A DNA stretch of 64,000 nt, taken from Crocosphaera watsonii WH 8501 (GTDB taxonomy: Bacteria > Cyanobacteriota > Cyanobacteriia > Cyanobacteriales > Microcystaceae). Where the stretch lies: NCBI RefSeq assembly GCF_000167195.1, contig NZ_AADV02000002.1:400269-464268 (forward strand), written 5' to 3'. The translations under genes were made by a program, and so were the position numbers. A model generated the notes under the pieces. It made no database searches, was not told the origin of the DNA, and saw only the letters and a list, made by a program, of their open reading frames with translations. The first letter of the stretch is position 1. Every line of letters begins with the position of its first letter. Shown in pieces: positions 56,808-64,000 of the stretch.

Positions 56808-56915
56808 AATATTATATAATAATAATAGCTTCCCCCACTTTGAGCAGGGAAAGCTAATCAAAAAATGAAGTTATTTAATGGCCGAGTGAGTCAATAAGAT
56901 TCAATTAACTTGGCT

Positions 56916-57372
56916 TTATTTGGTTGCTTTTTTAGCTAATTTACGTTTAAAGCTTGCACCAAAAGCGATCGCAACTCCTGCACCCATAATAGTCAAAGGT
57001 TCGGGAACAGGTTCACCATTAAAACCAACTTCTCTTACTTGATGAAAATTAGGTTGTCCTCCTGGTCCATAGAAAGTATTCATTGTTAAAACAACAGACT
57101 GGACACCTATATATGGGGAGTCAAAATTAAAAGTTTGTTCAGAGAAACTATCAGCTGCAACACCATCAAAATCATCGCCTATTTTTGTACCACTACCATC
57201 CTCTTCAGAATAGAAAGCAATAGAGAATTCTCTTAAACCATCCCCAAGAGCATTCTGACTACCACCACGATCATTCCAAAGAACAAAATCTTCAAGAATA
57301 TAGGATTGATCCAAGTTCAAAGTAAACTCTAAAGGTAAACTTTGACCGGCACGAACAGACATATAAGCGTTA
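56916..57372 (-). pseudogene. PEP-CTERM sorting-signal protein, N-terminus lost to IS1380
   Basis: The C-terminus is a classic PEP-CTERM tail: VPEPLTIMGAGVAIAFGASF followed by KRKLAKKATK, that is, a PEP motif, a membrane helix and a basic end. Before it is a secreted-looking beta-rich domain (LPLEFTLNLDQSYILEDFVL, FGVGPGGQ-like FYGPGGQPNFHQVREVGFNG) resembling carbohydrate-binding or F5/8-type modules. The signal peptide is missing because IS1380 copy 2 starts at 57373; the frame could start from a GTG in the IS end. It is a natural client class of the exosortase encoded at 3608-4418. Confidence 0.88.
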
Positions 57373-59369
57373 CCCGGATTTCTCACAAATTAATTTGAAA
57401 GCCCAATCCAGAGATGAAAAATGATAATTTTTAGGACTAATAGAAATTTTGAATATAGATGAATAAAAAAATTGACTTTGATTATCCAAAAATTGAGTTT
57501 AAGAGGGAATAATTATATTAACTTTTGATTTTCTCCACTATAAATAAGACTAAATGAAAGTATCAGTCAGTCAACAACTTATGATAGATATCTTTTTTAA
57601 AAAACAACTTATTCTACTTATCCAGTATTAGGAATAGTTTTAATTCTTTTGTTAGCAATAGACAAAATATCTTGATAAGGACAAGCACTAGCTATAGCGA
57701 TAATAATTCTTCTACAACTAATCTTTATTCTGGCTCCCAACTTAAGAAGATTTAGACGTATTCTTCCCACAGTTGCTTTAGCCAATGAAGTTTTTTTTAA
57801 ACAGTGTTGACGAAAAGCATTTATGAGAACATAAGCCCAGGAATGTATCCATAATCTTAGTTGATTACTTTGAAATGTTTGAGTTGAAGTTCTATCAGCT
57901 AACAAGTCTAATTGTTGTTCTTTAATCCGATTTTCCATCTCGCCTCTCGGACAGTATTTTTTTGTATAAAGTTTTGAGGGTGGAATTTTTGAAGCGGGCA
58001 AAGATGTCACCACATGGCGCATTTTTAAGCCATCACTTCCATAACAAACTTTTGTCACTACTTTTCTTTGACAACTCCATGACTTTTCTGTTTTATAACG
58101 AATAGAGCGATACCAAGTAGAAATTGGTACTAATTTTTTAACTTCTTCTAAATCTTCTTTTTTCTGAAATAAACTATCCATTAATTCAGTTATTGGAGCT
58201 AGTTTTTTTTTCATATTCATGTTTGGCTTTTTCAATTGCATCATCCGCTCGTAACTTAAGAACGCCATTTGTTCCCATAGCTATAACATAATCAACTAAA
58301 GGCTGATTTTCACAAAAATAGAAGATTTCTTCACGGGCATAGGCACTATCACCCCTAACTAGGATATGAGTCTCTGACCATTTTTCTCTAATTAGTCCGA
58401 TAATTCTTTGTAATTCGTCTAAGGCTCCATCGGCTGGATCTACATTAGATGAACGAAGTTTAGCCACTAATAAATGATGCCCACAGAAAATATATAAAGG
58501 AGCATAACATACTCCGTGATAATAACTATTAAAAAATGCCCCTTCTTGATTACCATGTACTTGGTCATCCGTGACATCCATATCTAATATAATACTTAAG
58601 GGAGGTTTTTTATAAGACTCTAAAAAAAATTCGACAAAAGATTTTTCAATGGCTTCAAAGTTGGGTTCTATTTTATGATAACGACTCGTTTTTTGGTCGA
58701 GAATAGTCTCAGGACAATATTCCAATCTATTAATTGTACTTTTTCCAGCTAACCATCCCTTTTTATCTTCAAGTTCATTAAGCTTTTCTAAAGCGATCTT
58801 AAGGGCAGGATCGTGACGTAATTTATCATGATCATTGACATCTTCATAGCCTAAAATAATTCCATAAAGCCTTTGTGCTAATAACTCATGAACGGAATGA
58901 TCTACATAAGATTGATGACGATGATCTTGAAAACAGTTACCAAACTTCTCCGTAATTCCCAGTTTTTTATCCAACTCAGCTATCCAGACAATCCCCGCAT
59001 CTGAAGTGATTAGTCCCCCATCAAAATTAGCGATTATTTCTTTTCCTTTCTGTTTACTAAAGTTGATTACTTGACGAGGGTTTCGGGGATGACTGGGACT
59101 CATTAAATCAGTTTAAGGTAAATTGCTTTAATAATTAAATTATAGCATATTTTATTCTAACAATCTAGTACTATTAGAGATCTTATTAATAATTTTTTTG
59201 GAAAAATGAGTGATTGATTTATCTTTTCATCTTTGTCTAATTCGGGTTGATTTTAACTTAAAATCTGACAACAGACTGTTGGTTGGGGAAATCTGCGATC
59301 GCTCTGTTCAAACCCACTTCCTGTAAGGCTTCTGTGTTTGGCGATCGCAGATTTTGTGAGAAATTCGGG
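57373..59369 (-). mobile_element. IS1380-family element, copy 2
   Basis: A 1997-bp element, inverse of copy 1, with ends CCCGGATTTCTCACAAA and CCCGAATTTCTCACAAA. Flanks (TTA/ACC) show no target duplication, and two different cut genes border it. Confidence 0.93.
57618..59103 (-). CDS. IS1380-family transposase copy 2, two frames across A9
   Basis: The frames are 59103-58186 and the overlapping 58268-57618, with the same A9 slippery run as copy 1 (about 58203-58211 on the plus strand). Catalytic segments LDMDVTDDQVHG, VRGDSAYAREE and MENRIKEQQLDLL are present. Minor differences from copy 1 include Cys to Phe in EF(C/F)LESY and Arg to Lys in ED(K)(R/K)GW. Confidence 0.85.
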
Positions 59370-59528
59370 ACCACATTCTACCACTTGACCAGGTAAATTT
59401 ATGATAGATTTATATAATTCGTAATGAGCCAGCATTTTCGGAATTCGGGTAAGATGACTGGTTAAATAAAAGCCATTTTCATAATCCCATTGTTGCTCAA
59501 TATCAAAACCAAATAATGTCTTACTCAT
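59370..59528 (-). pseudogene. N-terminal fragment of a probable SAM-dependent methyltransferase
   Basis: The fragment starts MSKTLFGFDIEQQWDYENGF and ends INLPGQVVECG at the IS1380 junction. The last residues are the beginning of the SAM-binding motif I (VECGxxxG) of TylF-like and similar class I methyltransferases. The rest of the gene is absent on the far side of the IS. The ATG is at 59528. Assignment is by motif only. Confidence 0.6.
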
Positions 59529-59620
59529 GATTATCCTCTAATGCTTAATTATTCTTATCCATTGTACCCCTAAACTGTCCGCTTTTCTCATGGTTTTTAT
59601 CGTTTTTTAGTTGGGGTAGT

Positions 59621-61435
59621 TCACGACAACTCTCCTGTTTCTTGTAAAGAATGTAAACGGTGATAAATACCTTGATGCTCTAAAAGTTGTTCATGATTTC
59701 CTATTTCAACAATTTTTCCCTCATCTAAGACAATAATTTTATCTGCTTCTCGGACGGTACTTAAACGATGGGCAATAATTATGGTTGTTCTTGTGCCTAA
59801 AATAGATGACATTGCTAACTGAATTAATCTTTCTGATTCGTAGTCTAAACTAGAGGTTGCTTCGTCAAAAATTAATACATCAGGTTCAACAATTAACGCT
59901 CTAGCAATACCAATTCTTTGCCGTTGTCCTCCCGATAAACGCACACCTCTTTCTCCAACAATGGTATAGTAACCTTGAGGAAATTGGGCAATAAATTCAT
60001 CGACCCTAGAAATTTTACAGGCTTTTTCTACGGCATCAAAACTAACACTTCTGTTACCATAAGTCAAGTTATCTAAGAGGGTTCCATTAAAAATTTCTAC
60101 CTCTTGGTGAACCATAGCTAACCTTTGCCGATATTGAACCATATCTAAGGTTTTAATATCCTGTCCATCCATTAATATTTTTCCTTGTGTGGGCTGAAAA
60201 TACCGTAATAATAGTTTAATTAAAGTTGATTTTCCTGACCCTGATTTCCCCACAATAGCAACAGTTTCATGGGGATGTATTAATAACTCTATATCCTTGA
60301 GGACACAGTGATTTTCGTGGTAAGCAAACGATAGATTATCAAAGTGAATTTTTCCTGTAAATTGATAGGGTTCATGGTTAATAGATTCTTGAGTTAAAAT
60401 AGCTGCATCTTTTCCTGACGGAGTATGTAAAAACTCATGAAAGCGAGACATAGAACTATAACGACGAGCAAAAACTTCTGCTAGTTGGGTGATAGGATCT
60501 AATTCTGCATAGGCCATACTAGAAACGGTAATTAAGGTAATAAAATGACCCAGAGAAATATGACCATGTACTGTCACAACTAAACTGTAAACAAGGATGA
60601 GGAACACCGAAGATTGAATGAATGTTTTTTGCCAAGTTTCTAGTTTTACATATCCCTTATGAATACGGAACAGTACATATTTTAGTTCCCTATCTAATCT
60701 TCTATCCTGTCGTTCTAACTCTCGTCTTTCCGTTGCAAAACTTTTAACTGTTTTTATATTAGTTATTAACTCTGAACTAAAACTTTGGGTATTTTCACTA
60801 TGTTTTTCCAGTAGTTCCTCATTTTCAAGAATTTTGTTTAAACTTCTGATACTAAATCCTAAAATAAGAGTAAAAGAAATTATGAAGATAACAGAAATTT
60901 TCCAATCTATTAACAATATTATTACAAAAATACCCAAAACTCTTATAAATTTAGGTATCAACTGTCCAGCGATTTCTGGATAAGTCCATAGCTGGTTTTC
61001 TACTCCTTTAGAAATACGATTAGTAATCCTTCCAGGATTATACTCATCATAAAAAGATAAAGGTAGAGTAAGTATTTTTCTTACTGTATTTTTTAACTGT
61101 TCCCGACGAACTTTTAAGGCAATTTCCCAGTGAAACCAATCGGTTAACCAGGGTTGAATGGGGGAACGCACTACCGTCACTAAACAGATAATTCCTAATA
61201 AAACCCCTAAAGAAAATACTCGATTATTAGGAATATTGGTAACATTAGCTAGAAAATTAACTAAATTTGCTAAGATATTATCGATAGGTTGATAGGAGAG
61301 AAGATTAATAATTTGTCCCGTAACATAAGGAACCATTAAATCAAGTATTTCCAATGCTCCAGACAGCAAGATTGTCAAAAGAGCAATTTTTCTATAATTA
61401 CGGTAGGATTTGAGCAAATCTTGCCAAAAATTCAT
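59621..61435 (-). CDS. ABC exporter (half-transporter, membrane plus ATPase)
   Basis: A 604-residue MsbA/McjD-like half transporter. About six membrane helices lie within residues 15-310. The ATPase follows with Walker A VGKSGSGKST, Q-loop MVHQEVEIFN, signature RLSGGQRQRIGIARAL, Walker B VLIFDEATSSLD and H-loop IIAHRLSTV. It would form a homodimer exporting lipids, glycans or peptides. No dedicated partner is adjacent, and the start MNFWQDLLKSYRNY follows no strong ribosome site. Confidence 0.92.
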   Translation of the reverse strand: MNFWQDLLKSYRNYRKIALLTILLSGALEILDLMVPYVTGQIINLLSYQPIDNILANLVNFLANVTNIPNNRVFSLGVLLGIICLVTVVRSPIQPWLTDWFHWEIALKVRREQLKNTVRKILTLPLSFYDEYNPGRITNRISKGVENQLWTYPEIAGQLIPKFIRVLGIFVIILLIDWKISVIFIISFTLILGFSIRSLNKILENEELLEKHSENTQSFSSELITNIKTVKSFATERRELERQDRRLDRELKYVLFRIHKGYVKLETWQKTFIQSSVFLILVYSLVVTVHGHISLGHFITLITVSSMAYAELDPITQLAEVFARRYSSMSRFHEFLHTPSGKDAAILTQESINHEPYQFTGKIHFDNLSFAYHENHCVLKDIELLIHPHETVAIVGKSGSGKSTLIKLLLRYFQPTQGKILMDGQDIKTLDMVQYRQRLAMVHQEVEIFNGTLLDNLTYGNRSVSFDAVEKACKISRVDEFIAQFPQGYYTIVGERGVRLSGGQRQRIGIARALIVEPDVLIFDEATSSLDYESERLIQLAMSSILGTRTTIIIAHRLSTVREADKIIVLDEGKIVEIGNHEQLLEHQGIYHRLHSLQETGELS

Positions 61436-61560
61436 TTTTTTACTATATTAGTTTATCTTGTAAAAGATATTATTAATGGGTTATTTTTTGTAGGTTAACA
61501 CAATTTAAGGTTAATTTACCAGGATGAATTATTGATATTTAGAGTTAATTGTAGTTAAAG

Positions 61561-61686
61561 TATAGCGTTTCTCGGACTCATGAGGTACACCTAATATCGC
61601 GCCTCCGAACTCCGAACTCCGAACTCCGAACTCCGAACTCCTAAAACTAGAAAACTCTCTACCTCACAAGTATGAGAAGTGCTATA
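61561..61686. repeat. TATAGC-ended MITE-like repeat with heptamer array, copy 2
   Basis: A 126-bp unit, the same as 6540-6658 but with six heptamers (five CTCCGAA, one CTCCTAA) instead of five. Ends read TATAGCGTTTCTCGG and, inverted, TATAGCACTTCTCATACTT. It ends one base before the stop codon of the next gene. Confidence 0.87.
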
Positions 61687-61687
61687 T

Positions 61688-62029
61688 CTACCTTTCTAAT
61701 TGATTCATCCGCTTTTCTAAGCCCATGACTCTTTCTTTTAATTCTATAACTAGGGTAGATAATCTTTCAAATAAGGGGTCGCTTCTGCCAATAATTTCAC
61801 CATCAACTATTTGAGGTGAAGAGTTCAATGGAGGACTATTATTGTTATTATTGGAGCCTTGTCTAAGGTTAGTAACTGCACTTTCTAAGCGACTGACTCT
61901 AGCTTGTAAGCGATTAATCTCTCCTCGTAAACGATTTTCAACACTAGCTGAAACTGGATTAATTTGTTGAATGAAAATAACAATTAGTAAGATTATTATA
62001 ACTAATAAAAGTTGAGTTGTTTTCAGCAT
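61688..62029 (-). CDS. Small membrane-anchored coiled-coil protein
   Basis: A 113-residue protein with an N-terminal membrane segment (QLLLVIIILLIVIFIQQI) and two heptad helices (ENRLRGEINRLQARVSRLES and LSTLVIELKERVMGLEKRM) around an Asn/Ser-rich linker. The stop at 61688 directly follows the MITE, which may have altered the 3' flank. Function is unknown; the design suggests an envelope spacer or complex subunit. Confidence 0.65.
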   Translation of the reverse strand: MLKTTQLLLVIIILLIVIFIQQINPVSASVENRLRGEINRLQARVSRLESAVTNLRQGSNNNNNSPPLNSSPQIVDGEIIGRSDPLFERLSTLVIELKERVMGLEKRMNQLER

Positions 62030-62201
62030 TTTTCCCCGTTTTCTACTTAAGAGATATCTCTCCTTTATTCTTTATTGACAATAATTAGGTCTAAAACTCC
62101 GCCTTTTAATAGAATCACACAACCTATTAAGGTGGGCGATGCCCACCCTACTTTTCTCCTCCTGGGAGGGGCGGGGGTGGTTAGGGCGAGGGTAGGTAAG
62201 G

Positions 62202-62720
62202 TTAAGGCATTACCCCAGAATTAGGACGATTTCCACCTCTTCCTTGACGACGTTGCTGTAAAAACTGAGCAAGTTTTTGACGTTGCTCTGCTGTTAAAAT
62301 CTTTCTCATTTCTAACATACTTTCAAAACGTATGTTTCCCATTTGTTGACGAAGATTAGCTATTTCTTGATGCTTACTTCTCAACTGATCTTCTGATGCG
62401 TTTCCTTGCATCATTCGATTTAATTCTTGAGCCTTTCCTTGCATTTGTTGTGCTAATGATTGCATTTGAGGGCGATATTTTTTGCGAATCTCACCTAGTT
62501 GCTGCATCTGCTGATCACTAAGATTTAATGCTCGTTGAAATTGTTCTGCTCTTGCTCTTCTTCCGGGTTTACCGTCTTCTTCTTCTTCTTGAGCCAAAAT
62601 TTTTGTTTCAGCAAGTAAGACAGATGAAGAAGGTTCGTGAGAAGAACTAGCTAAGGCCATAGTTCCCCCAACACCAAGGGTTAAAACAGTTACAATTAAG
62701 GCAAATTCTCTGTAAATCAT
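62202..62720 (-). CDS. Spy/CpxP-like periplasmic protein
   Basis: The 172-residue protein has a signal peptide (residues 1-25, FALIVTVLTLGVGGTMALAS), an acidic stretch (AQEEEEDG), then long amphipathic helices with LTXXQ-type motifs (LNLSDQQMQQLGEIRKKYRP and ILTAEQRQKLAQFLQQRR). Such proteins are chaperones or sensors in envelope stress. It lies 42 bp downstream of the anti-sigma gene in the same operon, as in the sigH locus of Synechocystis as I recall it. Confidence 0.82.
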   Translation of the reverse strand: MIYREFALIVTVLTLGVGGTMALASSSHEPSSSVLLAETKILAQEEEEDGKPGRRARAEQFQRALNLSDQQMQQLGEIRKKYRPQMQSLAQQMQGKAQELNRMMQGNASEDQLRSKHQEIANLRQQMGNIRFESMLEMRKILTAEQRQKLAQFLQQRRQGRGGNRPNSGVMP

Positions 62721-62761
62721 GGTTACTCTTACTGGTTACTAATAGATTAAATTGCAAAAAA

Positions 62762-63166
62762 TCAAGGCTGTGAGATTAAATATTGATTACCAATATTATC
62801 AGCAGAAATCCATTGATAATAAACGGACTGATTGGAATTTTCCCAAGGAGATGTATTAATAGTTTCTTCCCAGGTACTGATCATAAAAATTTCTGTTTCT
62901 GCTGTTTCGATAGTTTCAGATTGATGAACAAATTGTTCATATTCAGAGGGTTTGATAAGATTATAAGCTCCCCAGATACCTAAGATACTTGTTGTAATAA
63001 TACTGGGAACTAACCATCTTAATCGACTATACTTACGATGTTGAGATTCATGAGAAACCCTCAGATAAATTTGTTTTTCTAAGTCGGAGTCTGCTGGAGG
63101 AGGTAAGGGACGATATTGTTGCAGAAAGGAGATTAATTCTCGATCATCTTTAGGGAATTGAGACAT
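62762..63166 (-). CDS. Membrane anti-sigma factor-like protein
   Basis: A 134-residue single-span protein: a cytoplasmic N-terminal half (ELISFLQQYRPLPPPADSDL, then LEKQIYLRVSH), a membrane helix (WLVPSIITTSILGIWGAYNL) and a small external part. It lacks a zinc-type HxxxCxxC motif. The ATG overlaps the stop of the ECF sigma gene (TAATG), the usual sigma/anti-sigma coupling. The role is inferred from location and topology. Confidence 0.78.
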   Translation of the reverse strand: MSQFPKDDRELISFLQQYRPLPPPADSDLEKQIYLRVSHESQHRKYSRLRWLVPSIITTSILGIWGAYNLIKPSEYEQFVHQSETIETAETEIFMISTWEETINTSPWENSNQSVYYQWISADNIGNQYLISQP

Positions 63167-63738
63167 TATAAAGCTCCTTGTTCTTTCAAAAACTTACGCA
63201 TTTGTTTTCGGGCATAAAATAAACGAGATTTGACGGTACCAATGGATAATTCTAGGATCTTAGCAACTTCTTTTTGGGGAACATCTTCCAAGTCGTGTAA
63301 CACTAAAACAGCACGATGTTCTAAACTTAATGATTGTAAACCTTGTTGGACTAAATCTTGATAATGAAGTCGCATCAAATCTGGTGTATCTTGCGGACGA
63401 GATGGCATAATATTCAATATTGTACCATCATCGTTCACAGATAAGTTCTGGGCAAATTTTCGCCGTTTATCTGTGGCAACATTCCAAGTTATACGATACA
63501 CCCAAGTGGAAAAAGAAGAAGGTTCTTTTAGTTTTGGTAAACCTTTCCACACTCTAAGAAATACCTCTTGTACTAAGTCATCAAGCATTTCACTCCCACA
63601 TAATTGATAGAGAGTGGCTCTTATCCGTTGTTGATAGCGTCGGTACAATTCCTGGAAGGAAAGAGTATCCCCTTCTTGGCACCGAAGCACTAATTTTGTT
63701 TCTGTTGCATTGGCAGGGTTGTCTGCTAACACGCTCAT
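63166..63738 (-). CDS. ECF (group 3) sigma factor, SigH-like
   Basis: The 190-residue sigma factor has only regions 2 and 4. Region 2 is FQELYRRYQQRIRATLYQLC followed by DDLVQEVFLRVWKGL and FSTWVYRITWNVATDKRR; region 4 contains VPQKEVAKILELSIGTVKSR. The gene is followed by a membrane anti-sigma-like protein and a Spy-like protein, a plausible envelope-stress unit. Start MSVLADNPANATET is chosen by position; the next Met is well inside region 2. Confidence 0.9.
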   Translation of the reverse strand: MSVLADNPANATETKLVLRCQEGDTLSFQELYRRYQQRIRATLYQLCGSEMLDDLVQEVFLRVWKGLPKLKEPSSFSTWVYRITWNVATDKRRKFAQNLSVNDDGTILNIMPSRPQDTPDLMRLHYQDLVQQGLQSLSLEHRAVLVLHDLEDVPQKEVAKILELSIGTVKSRLFYARKQMRKFLKEQGAL

Positions 63739-63868
63739 GGTCGCTTTATGACTTAATTCGTGGGTTTAGACTGGAGGCGGTATCAAAAGGTTCAAATGAA
63801 TTCTTGATGGTATAATAATAACAATAATGGTCAAAATACTCTTAATTTTTCATTAAAAGTAGTTATTA

Positions 63869-64000
63869 ATGGATATAAATCGATACCAGTGGCAAGTTTT
63901 ACCGATTATTTCTTTACCTTCTTGGTTGGTTGATATTGTTAACAAATATTGTGCTAATTCTCAAGGTACTTATGCTGCTCAACTATTATGGCAGAGGGGT
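63869..64000 (+). CDS. recJ: Single-stranded-DNA exonuclease RecJ, N-terminus only
   Basis: The frame opens at ATG 63869 and runs off the window. It reads YQWQVLPIISLPSWLVDIV and then AQLLWQRG, the pattern at the N-terminus of cyanobacterial RecJ (helical lead before the DHH domain). Only 44 codons are seen, so the call is tentative. It is divergent from the ECF sigma gene across about 130 bp. Confidence 0.6.
   Translation, partial: MDINRYQWQVLPIISLPSWLVDIVNKYCANSQGTYAAQLLWQRG

Overview
The window looks like a piece of a unicellular, IS-loaded cyanobacterial chromosome, most like Crocosphaera watsonii and relatives. The reasons are an AT-rich background dotted with HIP1 octamers (GCGATCGC), cyanobacterial markers (RpaB, a cyanoexosortase with its partner, DUF2062 and Uma2 proteins, a fatty acyl-AMP ligase) and a very high density of near-identical insertion sequences. 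The genus is an inference; I cannot run a search.

Layout. 1-5.8 kb: an IS630 copy that cuts a group 2 sigma factor, miaA, then a cyanoexosortase pair whose exosortase is beheaded by a second IS630 copy. 5.8-13.8 kb: mostly ordinary housekeeping genes (Uma2, AAA+ ATPase, trpS, a methylenetetrahydrofolate reductase, DUF2062, a coiled-coil protein, a three-repeat protein, a pentapeptide protein). 13.8-23.3 kb: ISAzo13, IS1634 and IS1380 elements around a pentapeptide fragment, tRNA-Ile(CAU), a fatty acyl-AMP ligase lacking its N-terminus, a broken membrane glycosyltransferase and a GT2. 23.6-26.2 kb: rpaB and radA. 26.2-29 kb: the wreck of a convergent restriction-modification locus carrying three kinds of IS debris. 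29-32.6 kb: mltA and uvrB. 32.8-34.6 kb: an IS1182/IS5-type element.

34.8-42.5 kb is a zinc-homeostasis island. It holds zur, an ArsR-type metal sensor, hicAB, a DUF6745-like protein, an FAD-dependent oxidoreductase divergent from znuA-znuC-znuB, and a ParE/RelE-type toxin-antitoxin pair lodged behind znuB between two 150-bp copies of the znuB 3' end. Palindromes matching the cyanobacterial Zur box sit in the znuA/oxidoreductase promoter and upstream of zur. A tnpB-less IS200/IS605-like derivative with a conserved-looking structured 3' region lies between zur and the ArsR gene.

42.8-48.3 kb: IS elements around a small unknown gene and a pentapeptide gene. 48.5-50.6 kb: a compact operon of unknown genes ending in a broken L,D-transpeptidase-like protein; this is the best candidate for an undescribed system. 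50.7-53.3 kb: rbgA/ylqF, a histidine phosphatase and a glycoside-hydrolase remnant. 53.3-59.5 kb: IS1634, a truncated DDE element, a beheaded PEP-CTERM protein, IS1380 and a methyltransferase fragment. 59.6-64 kb: an ABC exporter, small envelope proteins, an ECF sigma/anti-sigma/Spy-like cluster and the start of recJ.

Two themes recur. First, many transposases are encoded in two frames across slippery homopolymers (T TTA AAA in IS630, A9 in ISAzo13 and IS1380), while the two IS1634 copies carry different one-base indels. Second, at several IS junctions the flanks do not rebuild one gene (IS630 copies 2 and 3, both IS1380 copies, IS1634 copy 2). This points to IS-mediated deletion or rearrangement, or to assembly joins inside repeats. 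The two IS1182-type insertions, by contrast, have flanks that rejoin cleanly.
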